The notes: a model not told the origin generated them from the letters alone. 6,474 nt of DNA from JBHIDJ01 sp046760105 (GCA_046760105.1 JBHIDJ010000163.1:1-6474), one strand, 5' to 3'. Shown: positions 1-6,021, counted from the first letter of the stretch. Program-made: numbers and translations.

Positions 1-34
1 GTTTTATGATTCAGCCACCCAAATTCGGTGTGGG

Positions 35-51
35 GCTGATTCGTAATCAGC
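35..51 (+). other. Hairpin resembling a tRNA-Thr(CGU) anticodon arm
   Basis: The sequence GCTGA-TTCGTAA-TCAGC forms a perfect 5-bp stem with a 7-nt loop, followed by AGG. This is the geometry of a tRNA anticodon arm with U33, anticodon CGU and A37, and it matches my memory of bacterial tRNA-Thr(CGU). No D arm precedes it and no GGTTCRAAT-type T arm or acceptor stem follows, so it is not an intact tRNA. It could be a tRNA remnant, part of an integration site, or a chance palindrome. Confidence 0.25.
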
Positions 52-290
52 AGGGAATTATCCAACACTGGGAAGTGGCAACGATTAGCCCGCCTTGCCG
101 TCGTTGCCGTGTCTGTCTTAAGGCCAGACGAGGGAACAACCCGGACCTCGGTTATCATGGGTCCTTAGTGTTTGCCTAGACCACGGACATATAGTACGGG
201 ACAGGACGACCATGCCCTGCTTCTATCTCAAACTCGATGAAGACGACTTTAACAAAATTCCCGAAGTGCAAGTCTGTGCTGCTGAGGCGC

Positions 291-323
291 CTGTACGTCA
301 TCTGTAAGCGATCTGTAAGTCGT
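291..323 (+). repeat. Three tandem 11-bp direct repeats (CTGTA-type)
   Basis: The three consecutive units are CTGTACGTCAT, CTGTAAGCGAT and CTGTAAGTCGT. All share CTGTA at the start and T at the end, and the last two share CTGTAAG. The exact 11-bp phase puts each unit on the same face of the helix. Direct repeats of this spacing are the typical binding pattern of OmpR/PhoB-family response regulators; the PhoB box is built of CTGTCAT-type 11-bp units. No gene that such a site would control is evident next to it, so the regulatory reading is only inference. Confidence 0.4.
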
Positions 324-806
324 CGGTGAGGCTGACGGGGGTTGAAAGCGACCTGTACCAGGAGCCTTGACTGAGACCGAAAGGGGTCGAAGCATGACAT
401 TTGACAATTAAGCGTGAATGCCGAGTTCGACGAGCCAAATCTCAATTGTGAATTGCCGAGAGTCGAGGGGGTACCGCACATCCAAAGCCGTACCGAACGC
501 GATACTGGCTGGCGAACTTGCGGTTCGCCGATAACGTTCACACCCAATTTGGCACGAGTTATGCTGAACGGAAATCGCATTTCGGGTTGTGATTTTCCCG
601 CCCTTGAGTGGTTTTATGTGTGATGGGCGATCGGGGATCGCTACAACTCACCGATCGTCGACTAGAACAACGACTTTACCGCTTTACCTTTCCGCCTTCT
701 GAGGGGTCCTGCCCTCCATTTCTATTTGTAGCACCTAGTGTTTCTACAGTAGTGGTTCGGCTTTACGCTGTTCACGTTGGGGTATTCTCCTGTTTGTCAA
801 AAGTTG

Positions 807-844
807 ATCACTGATCAGAACCAAACGATCGCACGGTCAGTGAT
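807..844 (-). terminator. Possible terminator hairpin after the enoyl-CoA hydratase gene
   Basis: Read on the minus strand, 6 bases separate the hydratase stop codon from an 8-bp perfect stem, ATCACTGA pairing with TCAGTGAT. The loop is 22 nt, and a short CTTTT run follows a few bases after the stem. The stem is not GC-rich and the T-run is short and displaced, so this is a weak intrinsic terminator at best. Its position directly after the last gene of the minus-strand run is the main support. Confidence 0.35.
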
Positions 845-849
845 AAGCC

Positions 850-1617
850 TTAGTCCGTTTTTGATTTTTCGACGAAGCGCGTCAGGCCGCTTTGCATCGC
901 TTCCGAGGCGAGCACCGTCATGTCGGCGAGCAGTTCCAAGTACCGTCCTGTGCGTGACGGCGCTGCCACGCCGTGGGTGACAAGACCCTTAGCGATCGCA
1001 ACCGTGCCACGATCGGTCTTCGCCACGAAGTCGTTCGCAAACGCAAGCGCCGCATCGAACGCGGCGCCTTGTGGTACAACCTGGTTCACGAGACCCCAGT
1101 TAAGGGCCTCCTCGGCGTTCAGTTGACGCCCGAATAAAATGATCTCGCGCGCGCGTCCGACACCGATTAGGCGCGGCAATCGCACGGTGCCGCCCCATGA
1201 GGGCAGGGCGTTGAGGGCGACCTCTGGCAACCCGAGTGTGGAGCCGGCGCCAGCGATGCGATAGTCACAAGCCATAGCCATTTCGAGCCCGCCGCCGAGA
1301 CAGTAACCCTCTATCGCGACGATCACGGGACAGGGATGTTGTTCGATCATGTCAGCGATGGCCTGGCCAAGCTCCGTGTGGGCAATCTTCTGCGCCTGGG
1401 TCTGTTGAGCCAATTCCTTGATATCAGAGCCGGCGCTGAAAGCCTTGGTGCCGGCGCCGCGCATGATGATGGCGCCCACGTCACTGCTTGCGCATTCCTC
1501 CAGGGCGTCTCGTAGACGCCGAAGCGTGTCATCGTCGAGCGCGTTTCGCCGTCGCTCCCGATTAATTGTGATGCGGGCGACGCGATCGTGCACTTCATAG
1601 ATTAACTTTTCTTCCAC
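850..1617 (-). CDS. Enoyl-CoA hydratase/isomerase family protein (crotonase fold)
   Basis: The 255-residue protein has the usual crotonase length. It probably adds water across an alpha,beta double bond of an acyl-CoA in the cytoplasm. The oxyanion-hole segment AFSAGSDIKEL lies at 59-69. The glycine-rich CLGGGLEMAMACD segment at 106-118 carries Glu112, and LPEVALNALPSWGG at 130-143 carries Glu132. These match the two catalytic glutamates of classical hydratases (Glu144 and Glu164 of the rat enzyme), so both are present and hydratase activity is expected. The start is GTG, supported by AGGAG 8 bases upstream. The gene follows the acyl-CoA dehydrogenase gene and could act as the hydration step after it (BadK-like role), although a 107-bp inverted-repeat element lies between them. 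The substrate is not known. A dienoyl-CoA or cyclic enoyl-CoA hydratase, or an isomerase, is also possible. Confidence 0.92.
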   Translation of the reverse strand: MEEKLIYEVHDRVARITINRERRRNALDDDTLRRLRDALEECASSDVGAIIMRGAGTKAFSAGSDIKELAQQTQAQKIAHTELGQAIADMIEQHPCPVIVAIEGYCLGGGLEMAMACDYRIAGAGSTLGLPEVALNALPSWGGTVRLPRLIGVGRAREIILFGRQLNAEEALNWGLVNQVVPQGAAFDAALAFANDFVAKTDRGTVAIAKGLVTHGVAAPSRTGRYLELLADMTVLASEAMQSGLTRFVEKSKTD

Positions 1618-1625
1618 AGCGTTTT

Positions 1626-1630
1626 CTCCT
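1626..1630 (-). promoter_or_regulatory. Shine-Dalgarno site deciding the GTG start of the enoyl-CoA hydratase
   Basis: AGGAG on the minus strand lies 8 bases before the GTG at 1617-1615. It is a strong site with standard spacing, and it supports the non-ATG start and independent translation after the intergenic element. Confidence 0.7.
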
Positions 1631-1693
1631 AAGCAACCGGACGCGGAGCGTTAATTGTTCGATAACACCCGCAGCCGTTAGACAGAAGTCCGT

Positions 1694-1714
1694 CTAGTGC
1701 CGTTCCAACTTGTT
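1694..1714 (+). repeat. Left arm of the 21-bp inverted repeat
   Basis: This arm pairs without mismatch with 1780-1800. Just outside, CCG at 1690-1692 also pairs with CGG at 1802-1804 across one mismatch (1693/1801). The insertion target itself may therefore have been a near-palindrome centred on CTAG. Confidence 0.85.
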
Positions 1715-1779
1715 TTCCCTAACATGGACGGCCTGGATTGCACGACCGTTCAAAGCTGCGCGAGACGAGAAGGTGGCCG

Positions 1780-1800
1780 AACAAGTTGGAACGGCACTAG
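1780..1800 (-). repeat. Right arm of the 21-bp inverted repeat
   Basis: This is the exact reverse complement of 1694-1714. Its last four bases, CTAG (1797-1800), overlap the stop codon of the acyl-CoA dehydrogenase gene. Confidence 0.85.
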
Positions 1801-2954
1801 CCGGCGGGCCAACCAGATTTTTGCAAATACCTGCCGATCAGCATCTTCTGGATCTGGTTGGTGCCATCGAATATCTGGAACGCCTTTACGTCGCGCATCA
1901 TGCGTTCCACCGGATGGGCCTTGCTTAGCCCGCTGCCACCCAGTACCTGCACGGCCTCGGTCGTGGCCCGCATCGCGGTATCCGTGCACACGAGCTTGGC
2001 CATCGCCGCATAGGTACTGGCAAGCCGCGATCGTTCTTTCTCGAGCATAGCCATCGCCTTTTCCCATAGACTCCGTGCAGCAGCAAGCTCCGCGGTAACG
2101 TCGGCGAGCAAAAACTGAAGACCCTGATGCTCGATAATCGGCTTGCCGAATTGTACGCGCTCACCGGCATAGGAAACGGCGTATTCCATGGCGGCAGTCG
2201 CAACGCCGAGCGCCATGGCCGCGCAGTTGAGCCGGGCCTCATCGAGGGTGACCATTGCGATCTTGAAACCCTCACCTTCGTTCCCGAGCCGGTGGTCCGC
2301 GGGCACGCGCGCTTCCTCGAAGATTAACTCCGTCGTCGGACTGCCCCGCAGGCCGAGCAGATCTTCGTCGCGGCCGCAGGAAAAGCCCGGCGTATCTCTC
2401 GGCACGACGAAAGCAGACACGCCGCGGCTGCCCGCCGCGGGATCGGTTTTGGCGAAAACCACGTAAACGTCACCGACGGTCCCGTTCGTGCACCAGGCCT
2501 TGCGGCCATTAATGATGTAGGTATCGCCGTCGCGCCGCGCCGACGTGGTGATGGCGGCGGCGTCGGACCCTGCCCCCGGCTCGGAAAGGGCAAAGCAAGG
2601 GATGAGCTCGCCGCTGGCGATGCCCGGCAAATAGGTGCGTTTGAGGGGCTCCGGTGCCGCGTGGACGATAGGCGTACAAGCATCCCCACAATTCGAAAAG
2701 ATAAGCGCGAACGCGGCACTCGCTCGGGCTAAGCGCTCGGCAATCAACAGGGGGGTGACGACGTCAGGACCGACACCGCCGTACTCTTCCGGTATCCACA
2801 GGCCGAATGCGCCGAGCTCGCCGGTCGCCCGATAAAGGTCGCGCGGGAACTCTCCGGTGGCATCGATTTCAGCCGCGCGCGGCGCCACCCGTTCGCGCAC
2901 CACGCGCTCGACGGTCTCCAGAATCTGGGTCCGTAACGAGACGTCGATCGTCAC
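1797..2954 (-). CDS. Acyl-CoA dehydrogenase family flavoprotein with atypical catalytic Asp
   Basis: The 385-residue protein has the standard length of the family. It should oxidise an acyl-CoA to the enoyl-CoA, with FAD reduced and electrons passed to ETF. Visible signatures are CFALSEPGAGSD at 120-131, WCTNG at 154-158, YAGERVQFGKPI at 262-273, and the C-terminal QVLGGSGLSKAHPVERMMRD-type segment at 336-355. At the position of the usual base (YEGT in short-chain enzymes) it reads IFDGTNQIQ at 361-369, so Asp363 replaces Glu. The alternative isovaleryl-CoA dehydrogenase base position in LDEAR (237-241) holds Ala. Asp91 lies in the substrate-side loop SNCGDACTPI. The start is GTG, with AGGA 9 bases upstream. 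The gene begins 28 bp after the BadH-like SDR stop, consistent with co-transcription. The stop codon lies within an inverted-repeat element, yet the C-terminus looks full length. A cyclic substrate (cyclohexanecarboxyl-CoA or cyclohexenecarboxyl-CoA) is inferred from neighbours and active site; a linear or branched acyl-CoA is not excluded. Confidence 0.93.
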   Translation of the reverse strand: MTIDVSLRTQILETVERVVRERVAPRAAEIDATGEFPRDLYRATGELGAFGLWIPEEYGGVGPDVVTPLLIAERLARASAAFALIFSNCGDACTPIVHAAPEPLKRTYLPGIASGELIPCFALSEPGAGSDAAAITTSARRDGDTYIINGRKAWCTNGTVGDVYVVFAKTDPAAGSRGVSAFVVPRDTPGFSCGRDEDLLGLRGSPTTELIFEEARVPADHRLGNEGEGFKIAMVTLDEARLNCAAMALGVATAAMEYAVSYAGERVQFGKPIIEHQGLQFLLADVTAELAAARSLWEKAMAMLEKERSRLASTYAAMAKLVCTDTAMRATTEAVQVLGGSGLSKAHPVERMMRDVKAFQIFDGTNQIQKMLIGRYLQKSGWPAG

Positions 2955-2963
2955 TGTCCTAGT

Positions 2964-2967
2964 TCCT
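2964..2967 (-). promoter_or_regulatory. Shine-Dalgarno site deciding the GTG start of the acyl-CoA dehydrogenase
   Basis: AGGA on the minus strand lies 9 bases before the GTG at 2954-2952. A second AGGA at 2957-2960 is too close to serve this start. No ATG offers a better N-terminus for this family. Confidence 0.5.
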
Positions 2968-2982
2968 GAGAATGTGTCGCGG

Positions 2983-3723
2983 TTAGCACATGACCAGGCC
3001 GCCGCTCACGCTGATGGTCTGGCCGGTGATGTAGTCAGCGTCTTTCGACAGCAGAAAACTGACCGCGGCCGCTTGATCCTCGGGTTGGGCAACGCGTCGG
3101 AACGGAATGAGGCGCACCATGCGCTTGATGAGATCGGGATCTTCCTCCATTTCTTGTCTGAGCAGCGGCGTTTCGGTGGGTCCGGGCGACACACAGTTGA
3201 CGTTGATGTTGTAACGGGCGTTCTCGCGTGCAACGCTCTTGGTGAATGCGATGATACCTCCCTTCATCGCGGAATATACGACTTCCCCGCTGGTCCCGAC
3301 GCGGCCCGCATCCGACGCGATGTGGACCATCTTGCCCCGGTTGCGCTCGATCATGCCCTTTAGTACCGGATGTGTGACGTACAGAATCGATTCGAAATTG
3401 ATGGCAATAATTTTGCGCCAGTAATCGGAGTTCTCCTCGGCAAAACGTGTGGTACCCACCCAGCCGATGGTGTTTACCAACGCTTCGATCGGCCCCATCT
3501 CGCGCTCGATCGCGGCCACGGCCGCACGCACATCCGCCTCCACCGTTTGGTCACAGGGCCAAGGTTTGACCGCACCGCCACCGTTTTTTGCGACCTCTTC
3601 CAGCCCCTTTTCGTTGATGTCCATAGCAGCGACCCGGAAACCATCCTTGACCAGCCGCAACACTACCGCTTGACCGATCCCTCCCGCCGCACCGGTGACC
3701 AACGCAACTTGACGGTCTGCCAT
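2983..3723 (-). CDS. Short-chain dehydrogenase, BadH-like (2-hydroxycyclohexanecarboxyl-CoA dehydrogenase type)
   Basis: The 246-residue classical SDR has TGAAGGIG (10-17) as its dinucleotide loop. Asp35 ends the second strand and favours NAD over NADP. The catalytic set is Asn109, Ser137, Tyr150 and Lys154 (YSAMK), with PGPTETPLL at 180-188 and YITGQTISVSGGL at 231-243. The IASDAGRVGTSGEVVYSAMKGG-type block at 135-156 and the following stretch closely resemble, from memory, BadH of Rhodopseudomonas palustris. BadH oxidises 2-hydroxycyclohexanecarboxyl-CoA to the 2-keto form. An oddity is NTIG (84-87) where most SDRs have NNAG. The ATG is preceded by AGGAG at 6 bases. It is the first gene of the minus-strand run, followed by acyl-CoA dehydrogenase, and fits the 3-hydroxyacyl-CoA oxidation step. 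A FabG-type or other hydroxyacyl-CoA dehydrogenase remains possible. Confidence 0.9.
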   Translation of the reverse strand: MADRQVALVTGAAGGIGQAVVLRLVKDGFRVAAMDINEKGLEEVAKNGGGAVKPWPCDQTVEADVRAAVAAIEREMGPIEALVNTIGWVGTTRFAEENSDYWRKIIAINFESILYVTHPVLKGMIERNRGKMVHIASDAGRVGTSGEVVYSAMKGGIIAFTKSVARENARYNINVNCVSPGPTETPLLRQEMEEDPDLIKRMVRLIPFRRVAQPEDQAAAVSFLLSKDADYITGQTISVSGGLVMC

Positions 3724-3895
3724 CGGATTCTCCTCTACCGAGTTAAGTGGATGACATGTCTTACCGTGCTCTGGGATTGTGATCTAATAGACGCGTTTGA
3801 ACAAGCGGGCGAAAAACAAGATCGACGCGGCTGGTTGATAGACTGACCGGGAAAGCAGACGTAACTTACAGACTTTTCGGCGGAGCGAACGCGGC
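3724..3895. promoter_or_regulatory. Divergent intergenic region with probable promoters for both gene runs
   Basis: This 172-bp gap separates the minus-strand SDR-led run from the plus-strand ligase-led pair, so promoters for both directions are expected here. I found no convincing sigma70 -35/-10 pair. Possible operator-like sites are the 8-bp palindrome GACATGTC (3753-3760) and GTAACTTAC (3861-3869), which is flanked on both sides by AGAC. Neither is strong. No regulator gene lies in the window. Confidence 0.45.
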
Positions 3896-5245
3896 ATGGA
3901 GAAACGCATACACAATCCGCGCTACGAGAGCCTGAAGCGCGAAGAGGTGACCGCGCTCCAGTTCGAGCGCCTGACGCAGCTCATGGAGAAGACCTGGACG
4001 CAGAACGAGTTCTATCGCGATCGCTGGCGTAAGGCGGGCGTCTCGCCCGAAATGATTACCTCGCTCGACGAGTTTGCGGCGCGGGTGCCAACCGTAGAAA
4101 AGCAGGATTTCATCGCCGATCAGGAAGCGGATCCGCCTTTCGGTCGGCGTCATGCGCACGCGTTGTCCCTCCACGTCCCGCTCGTCGTTTCCAATACCAG
4201 TGGAACGTCGGGACAAGGTGTGGAGATCCACGCGCAAACGCGGGCCGACTTCAGGGAGACGGAAGAGGTGTATGCCTTCGGACTATGTTGGTCGGGACTG
4301 CGACCGGGTGACGGATTATTTCTCACCCTGCCCATCACTGTCATGCCTGGAGGGCGTTGTGAGTATCACGGTGCGGTGGCGTTTGGGTTGACCGTCTACG
4401 CGGTCGGAAATTACGACGCCGCCAAAAAGCTCGAGCTGTTGAACCGTTTTAGGCCGGTGGCGCTGTTTGGAACGACCTCCTACTTTGGTCACCTTGCCGC
4501 TGTGAGTGAACGCAAGCCGCCCTCACCCGGTATGCGGGTGCTGCTCACCGGCGGGGAAGGGGCGGGCCTTGCGTGGCTCGAGCGCTTGGAGGACGCCTGG
4601 CAGGCAAAGGTATACGATCGCTACGGCTCGACCCAGGCCGGCAACGACCATATGTTCAGTTGCGAATACGGGATCGGTAGTCGCGAGCGACCCGGCATGC
4701 TACACAACATCGATCCTTATGTGCTGGCCGAGGTCGTCGATCCGAATACCGGTCGACACGTCAAGGACGGGGAGGAGGGCGAGATCGTCGTTACCAGTTT
4801 ATATCATCTGGACACGCCACTCATTCGCTGTCGTATGCGCGATCGCGCGGTTTGGCACGAGCCGGCCTATTGTCCCTGCGGGCGGCCGTTCTCTGGCGTC
4901 GAGGTCACGAGCATCGGCCGGCTCGACGACATGAAGAAGGTCAAGGGCGTGAACATATGGCCGCAAGCCGTGGATGACCTGCTCTTTGCGCAAAAGCAGA
5001 TCGACGAATATCAGGTCGTGCTCACTTCAGATGCGCAGGAGGCCGACGTCGCCACGATTAAGGTGATGCCGAAGCAGAGGCTACCAGCCGAAGAGGCCGG
5101 TCGCTTTAGCGAGCACCTTGTGGATAGCCTCCGCGAGCGTGTTGGCATCCGCTTCGCCGTCGAGATCGTCGCCCCGGGGACCTTGAGTCGAAGCGAATAC
5201 AAGGCGAGGCGCTGGATCGACAAGCGTCTTCACGTACAGTCATAG
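3896..5245 (+). CDS. PaaK-family (phenylacetate-CoA ligase-like) acyl-CoA ligase
   Basis: The 449-residue protein has the length and motif order of PaaK-type adenylate-forming ligases. These activate a carboxylic acid with ATP through an acyl-adenylate and transfer it to CoA. The ATP-binding loop is TSGTSGQGVE (101-110), a variant of SSGTTGxP without the Lys/Pro ending. The adenine/Mg region is YDRYGSTQAG (240-249). CPCGRPF (326-332) is the typical PaaK cysteine segment. The hinge is GRLDDMKKVKGVNIWP (341-356), and the C-terminal SRSEYKARRWIDKR (431-444) contains the probable catalytic Lys436. The ATG has GGAG 10 bases upstream. It is transcribed divergently from the dehydrogenase run and lies 29 bp ahead of an SDR gene, so it probably supplies the CoA thioester that the neighbouring enzymes process. 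An aromatic or alicyclic acid is the likely substrate class; the exact acid cannot be read from the sequence. Confidence 0.9.
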   Translation: MEKRIHNPRYESLKREEVTALQFERLTQLMEKTWTQNEFYRDRWRKAGVSPEMITSLDEFAARVPTVEKQDFIADQEADPPFGRRHAHALSLHVPLVVSNTSGTSGQGVEIHAQTRADFRETEEVYAFGLCWSGLRPGDGLFLTLPITVMPGGRCEYHGAVAFGLTVYAVGNYDAAKKLELLNRFRPVALFGTTSYFGHLAAVSERKPPSPGMRVLLTGGEGAGLAWLERLEDAWQAKVYDRYGSTQAGNDHMFSCEYGIGSRERPGMLHNIDPYVLAEVVDPNTGRHVKDGEEGEIVVTSLYHLDTPLIRCRMRDRAVWHEPAYCPCGRPFSGVEVTSIGRLDDMKKVKGVNIWPQAVDDLLFAQKQIDEYQVVLTSDAQEADVATIKVMPKQRLPAEEAGRFSEHLVDSLRERVGIRFAVEIVAPGTLSRSEYKARRWIDKRLHVQS

Positions 5246-5260
5246 ATCCGAACTTGGAGC

Positions 5261-5265
5261 AAAGG
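5261..5265 (+). promoter_or_regulatory. Ribosome binding site selecting the ATG start at 5275
   Basis: AAAGG lies 9 bases before the ATG at 5275. An upstream in-frame TTG at 5254 would add seven residues (MEQRSRT), but it would overlap this site and has no good site of its own. The ATG is therefore preferred. Confidence 0.6.
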
Positions 5266-5274
5266 TCCAGAACA

Positions 5275-6021
5275 ATGAACGCTAATCCCGTAGCTATCGT
5301 AACCGCCGCCGGTCGTGGTATCGGCGCGGCCTGTGCCCGCGGACTGGTTGAACGCGGTTATCGCGTTGCGCTCATGTCGCCATCCGGGGCCAGCATCGAG
5401 CTGGCAAGAGAGCTGGGTGGTGTAGGGCTGAACGGCTCGGTGACCAACCGTGACGACCTCGAGAAGTTGGTCGGGCTCGCATTGTCCGAGTACGATCGCA
5501 TCGACGGTGTCGTCAACAACACCGGCCGCGACCCCGAGTCGATCGAAGCCTCCGGCCCTGCTTACGATCCCGATTTAGAGCGCTCGCTGCTCGACATCTC
5601 CGACGACGCCTGGCAGGTGGGTGTTGAGCTTTACCTTTTCAACGTGATCCGCATGGCGCGCATCGTGACGCCGGTGTTGCAGAAACAAGGAGGAGGGTCG
5701 ATCGTTAACATTTCCACGTTCGCTGCCCTCGAGCCACGCCTGATGTTTCCGGTCTCCGGCACGCTGCGCCTGGCACTCGCTGGCTACACCAAACTCTATG
5801 CCGATCGCTATGCGCGCGAGGGCATCCGCATGAATAACATCCTGCCGGGGTTCGTGGAGAACTGGCCCCTGAACGAAAACGTGCGGCGTGCGATTCCACT
5901 CGGGCGCGCGGTCAAGATGGAGGAGCTGGCCGGCACGGTGGCGTTTTTGCTTTCACCGGAGGCGGGCGCGATTACAGGGCAAGACATCTTGGTGGACGGA
6001 GGCGTCAATCGCGGTATCTGA
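5275..6021 (+). CDS. Divergent SDR-family protein lacking the catalytic Tyr-Lys pair
   Basis: Counted from the preferred ATG, the protein is 248 residues with a Rossmann fold of SDR type. It has TAAGRGIG (10-17) in place of TGxxxGxG, NNTG at 81-84, Asn123, and Ser147 in NIST. ITGQDILVDGGV (233-244) is the family C-terminal motif. Where YxxxK should follow, the sequence reads FPVSGTLRLALAG (158-170): Ser161 and Arg165 take the Tyr and Lys places, and no shift of one residue restores them. From memory, a recurring proteobacterial SDR subfamily shares this S...R arrangement and the RMNNILPG segment (185-192), so it is probably a stable variant, not a mutation. It follows the ligase gene by 29 bp and is likely co-transcribed. 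It may be an unusual reductase, an enoyl-type reductase or a non-catalytic partner; the true role is unknown. Confidence 0.85.
   Translation: MNANPVAIVTAAGRGIGAACARGLVERGYRVALMSPSGASIELARELGGVGLNGSVTNRDDLEKLVGLALSEYDRIDGVVNNTGRDPESIEASGPAYDPDLERSLLDISDDAWQVGVELYLFNVIRMARIVTPVLQKQGGGSIVNISTFAALEPRLMFPVSGTLRLALAGYTKLYADRYAREGIRMNNILPGFVENWPLNENVRRAIPLGRAVKMEELAGTVAFLLSPEAGAITGQDILVDGGVNRGI

Larger units (their letters stand above)
1..849. other. Gene-free, lower-GC stretch
   Basis: I see no convincing gene here. Open frames exist on both strands, the longest being 134 codons on the minus strand at 176-580. None shows a recognisable domain, and their compositions look like antisense or chance reading. 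Sampled lines run at about 45-53% G+C, clearly below the coding region to the right. The stretch contains small hairpins at 35-51, 375-388, 511-529 (perfect 7-bp stem, 5-nt loop), 628-657 and 701-716, and a triple 11-bp direct repeat at 291-323. A perfect -35-like TTGACA lies at 401-406 but has no credible -10 box 16-18 bp downstream. Likely readings are decayed or horizontally acquired DNA, or a structured non-coding region. I cannot decide between them. Confidence 0.6.
1694..1800. mobile_element. MITE-like element with perfect 21-bp terminal inverted repeats
   Basis: The arms at 1694-1714 and 1780-1800 are perfect inverted repeats of each other. Each outer end is CTAG, followed inward by TGCCGTTCCAACTTGTT on the left. 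The 65 bp between them has no evident gene. CTAG at both edges fits an IS630/Tc1-type element, since IS630 is known to insert at the TA of CTAG and to duplicate the TA. A 4-bp CTAG duplication of the IS5 type is the alternative. With no transposase inside, it would be a non-autonomous MITE. It sits between the acyl-CoA dehydrogenase and hydratase genes, and its right-hand CTAG supplies the stop codon (TAG, minus strand) of the dehydrogenase. In RNA it would fold into a long hairpin just after that stop and could affect transcript stability or read-through. Confidence 0.7.

Noticed and set aside
35..110. Intact tRNA gene
   Set aside because: Only the anticodon arm can be formed; D arm, T arm and acceptor stem are absent on both strands.
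3..179. Plus-strand frame open to the left edge, 58 codons, with a CRRCRVC cluster
   Set aside because: Could be the end of a gene from outside the window, but it overlaps the tRNA-like hairpin and has no recognisable motif.
212..307. Small plus-strand frame of 31 codons starting MPCFYLKLDEDDFNKI, with AGGA 5 bases upstream
   Set aside because: The start of the peptide looks protein-like, but the frame is very short, ends inside the 11-bp repeats, and matches nothing I know. It may be the decayed start of a gene; support is insufficient.
176..580. Minus-strand open frame of 134 codons in the left region
   Set aside because: No recognisable domain, no good ribosome site, and a composition (many Ser, Arg, Phe, Gln) like chance translation. 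Kept as non-coding.
414..623. Plus-strand open frame of 69 codons with a TTGACA-like box just upstream
   Set aside because: No ribosome site, GTG start, no recognisable similarity, and no -10 box at the right distance from TTGACA at 401-406.
1697..2050. Plus-strand frames over the inverted-repeat element and the end of the acyl-CoA dehydrogenase
   Set aside because: They are antisense to a clear family protein and no transposase motif (DDE) is visible, so they are not a transposase gene.
2857..3363. Plus-strand open frame of 168 codons
   Set aside because: Antisense to the SDR and acyl-CoA dehydrogenase genes, in a GC-rich region where long shadow frames are expected.
5254..5274. TTG start adding seven residues to the second SDR
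   Set aside because: It would overlap the AAAGG site that serves the ATG at 5275, and the Rossmann fold begins right after that ATG.
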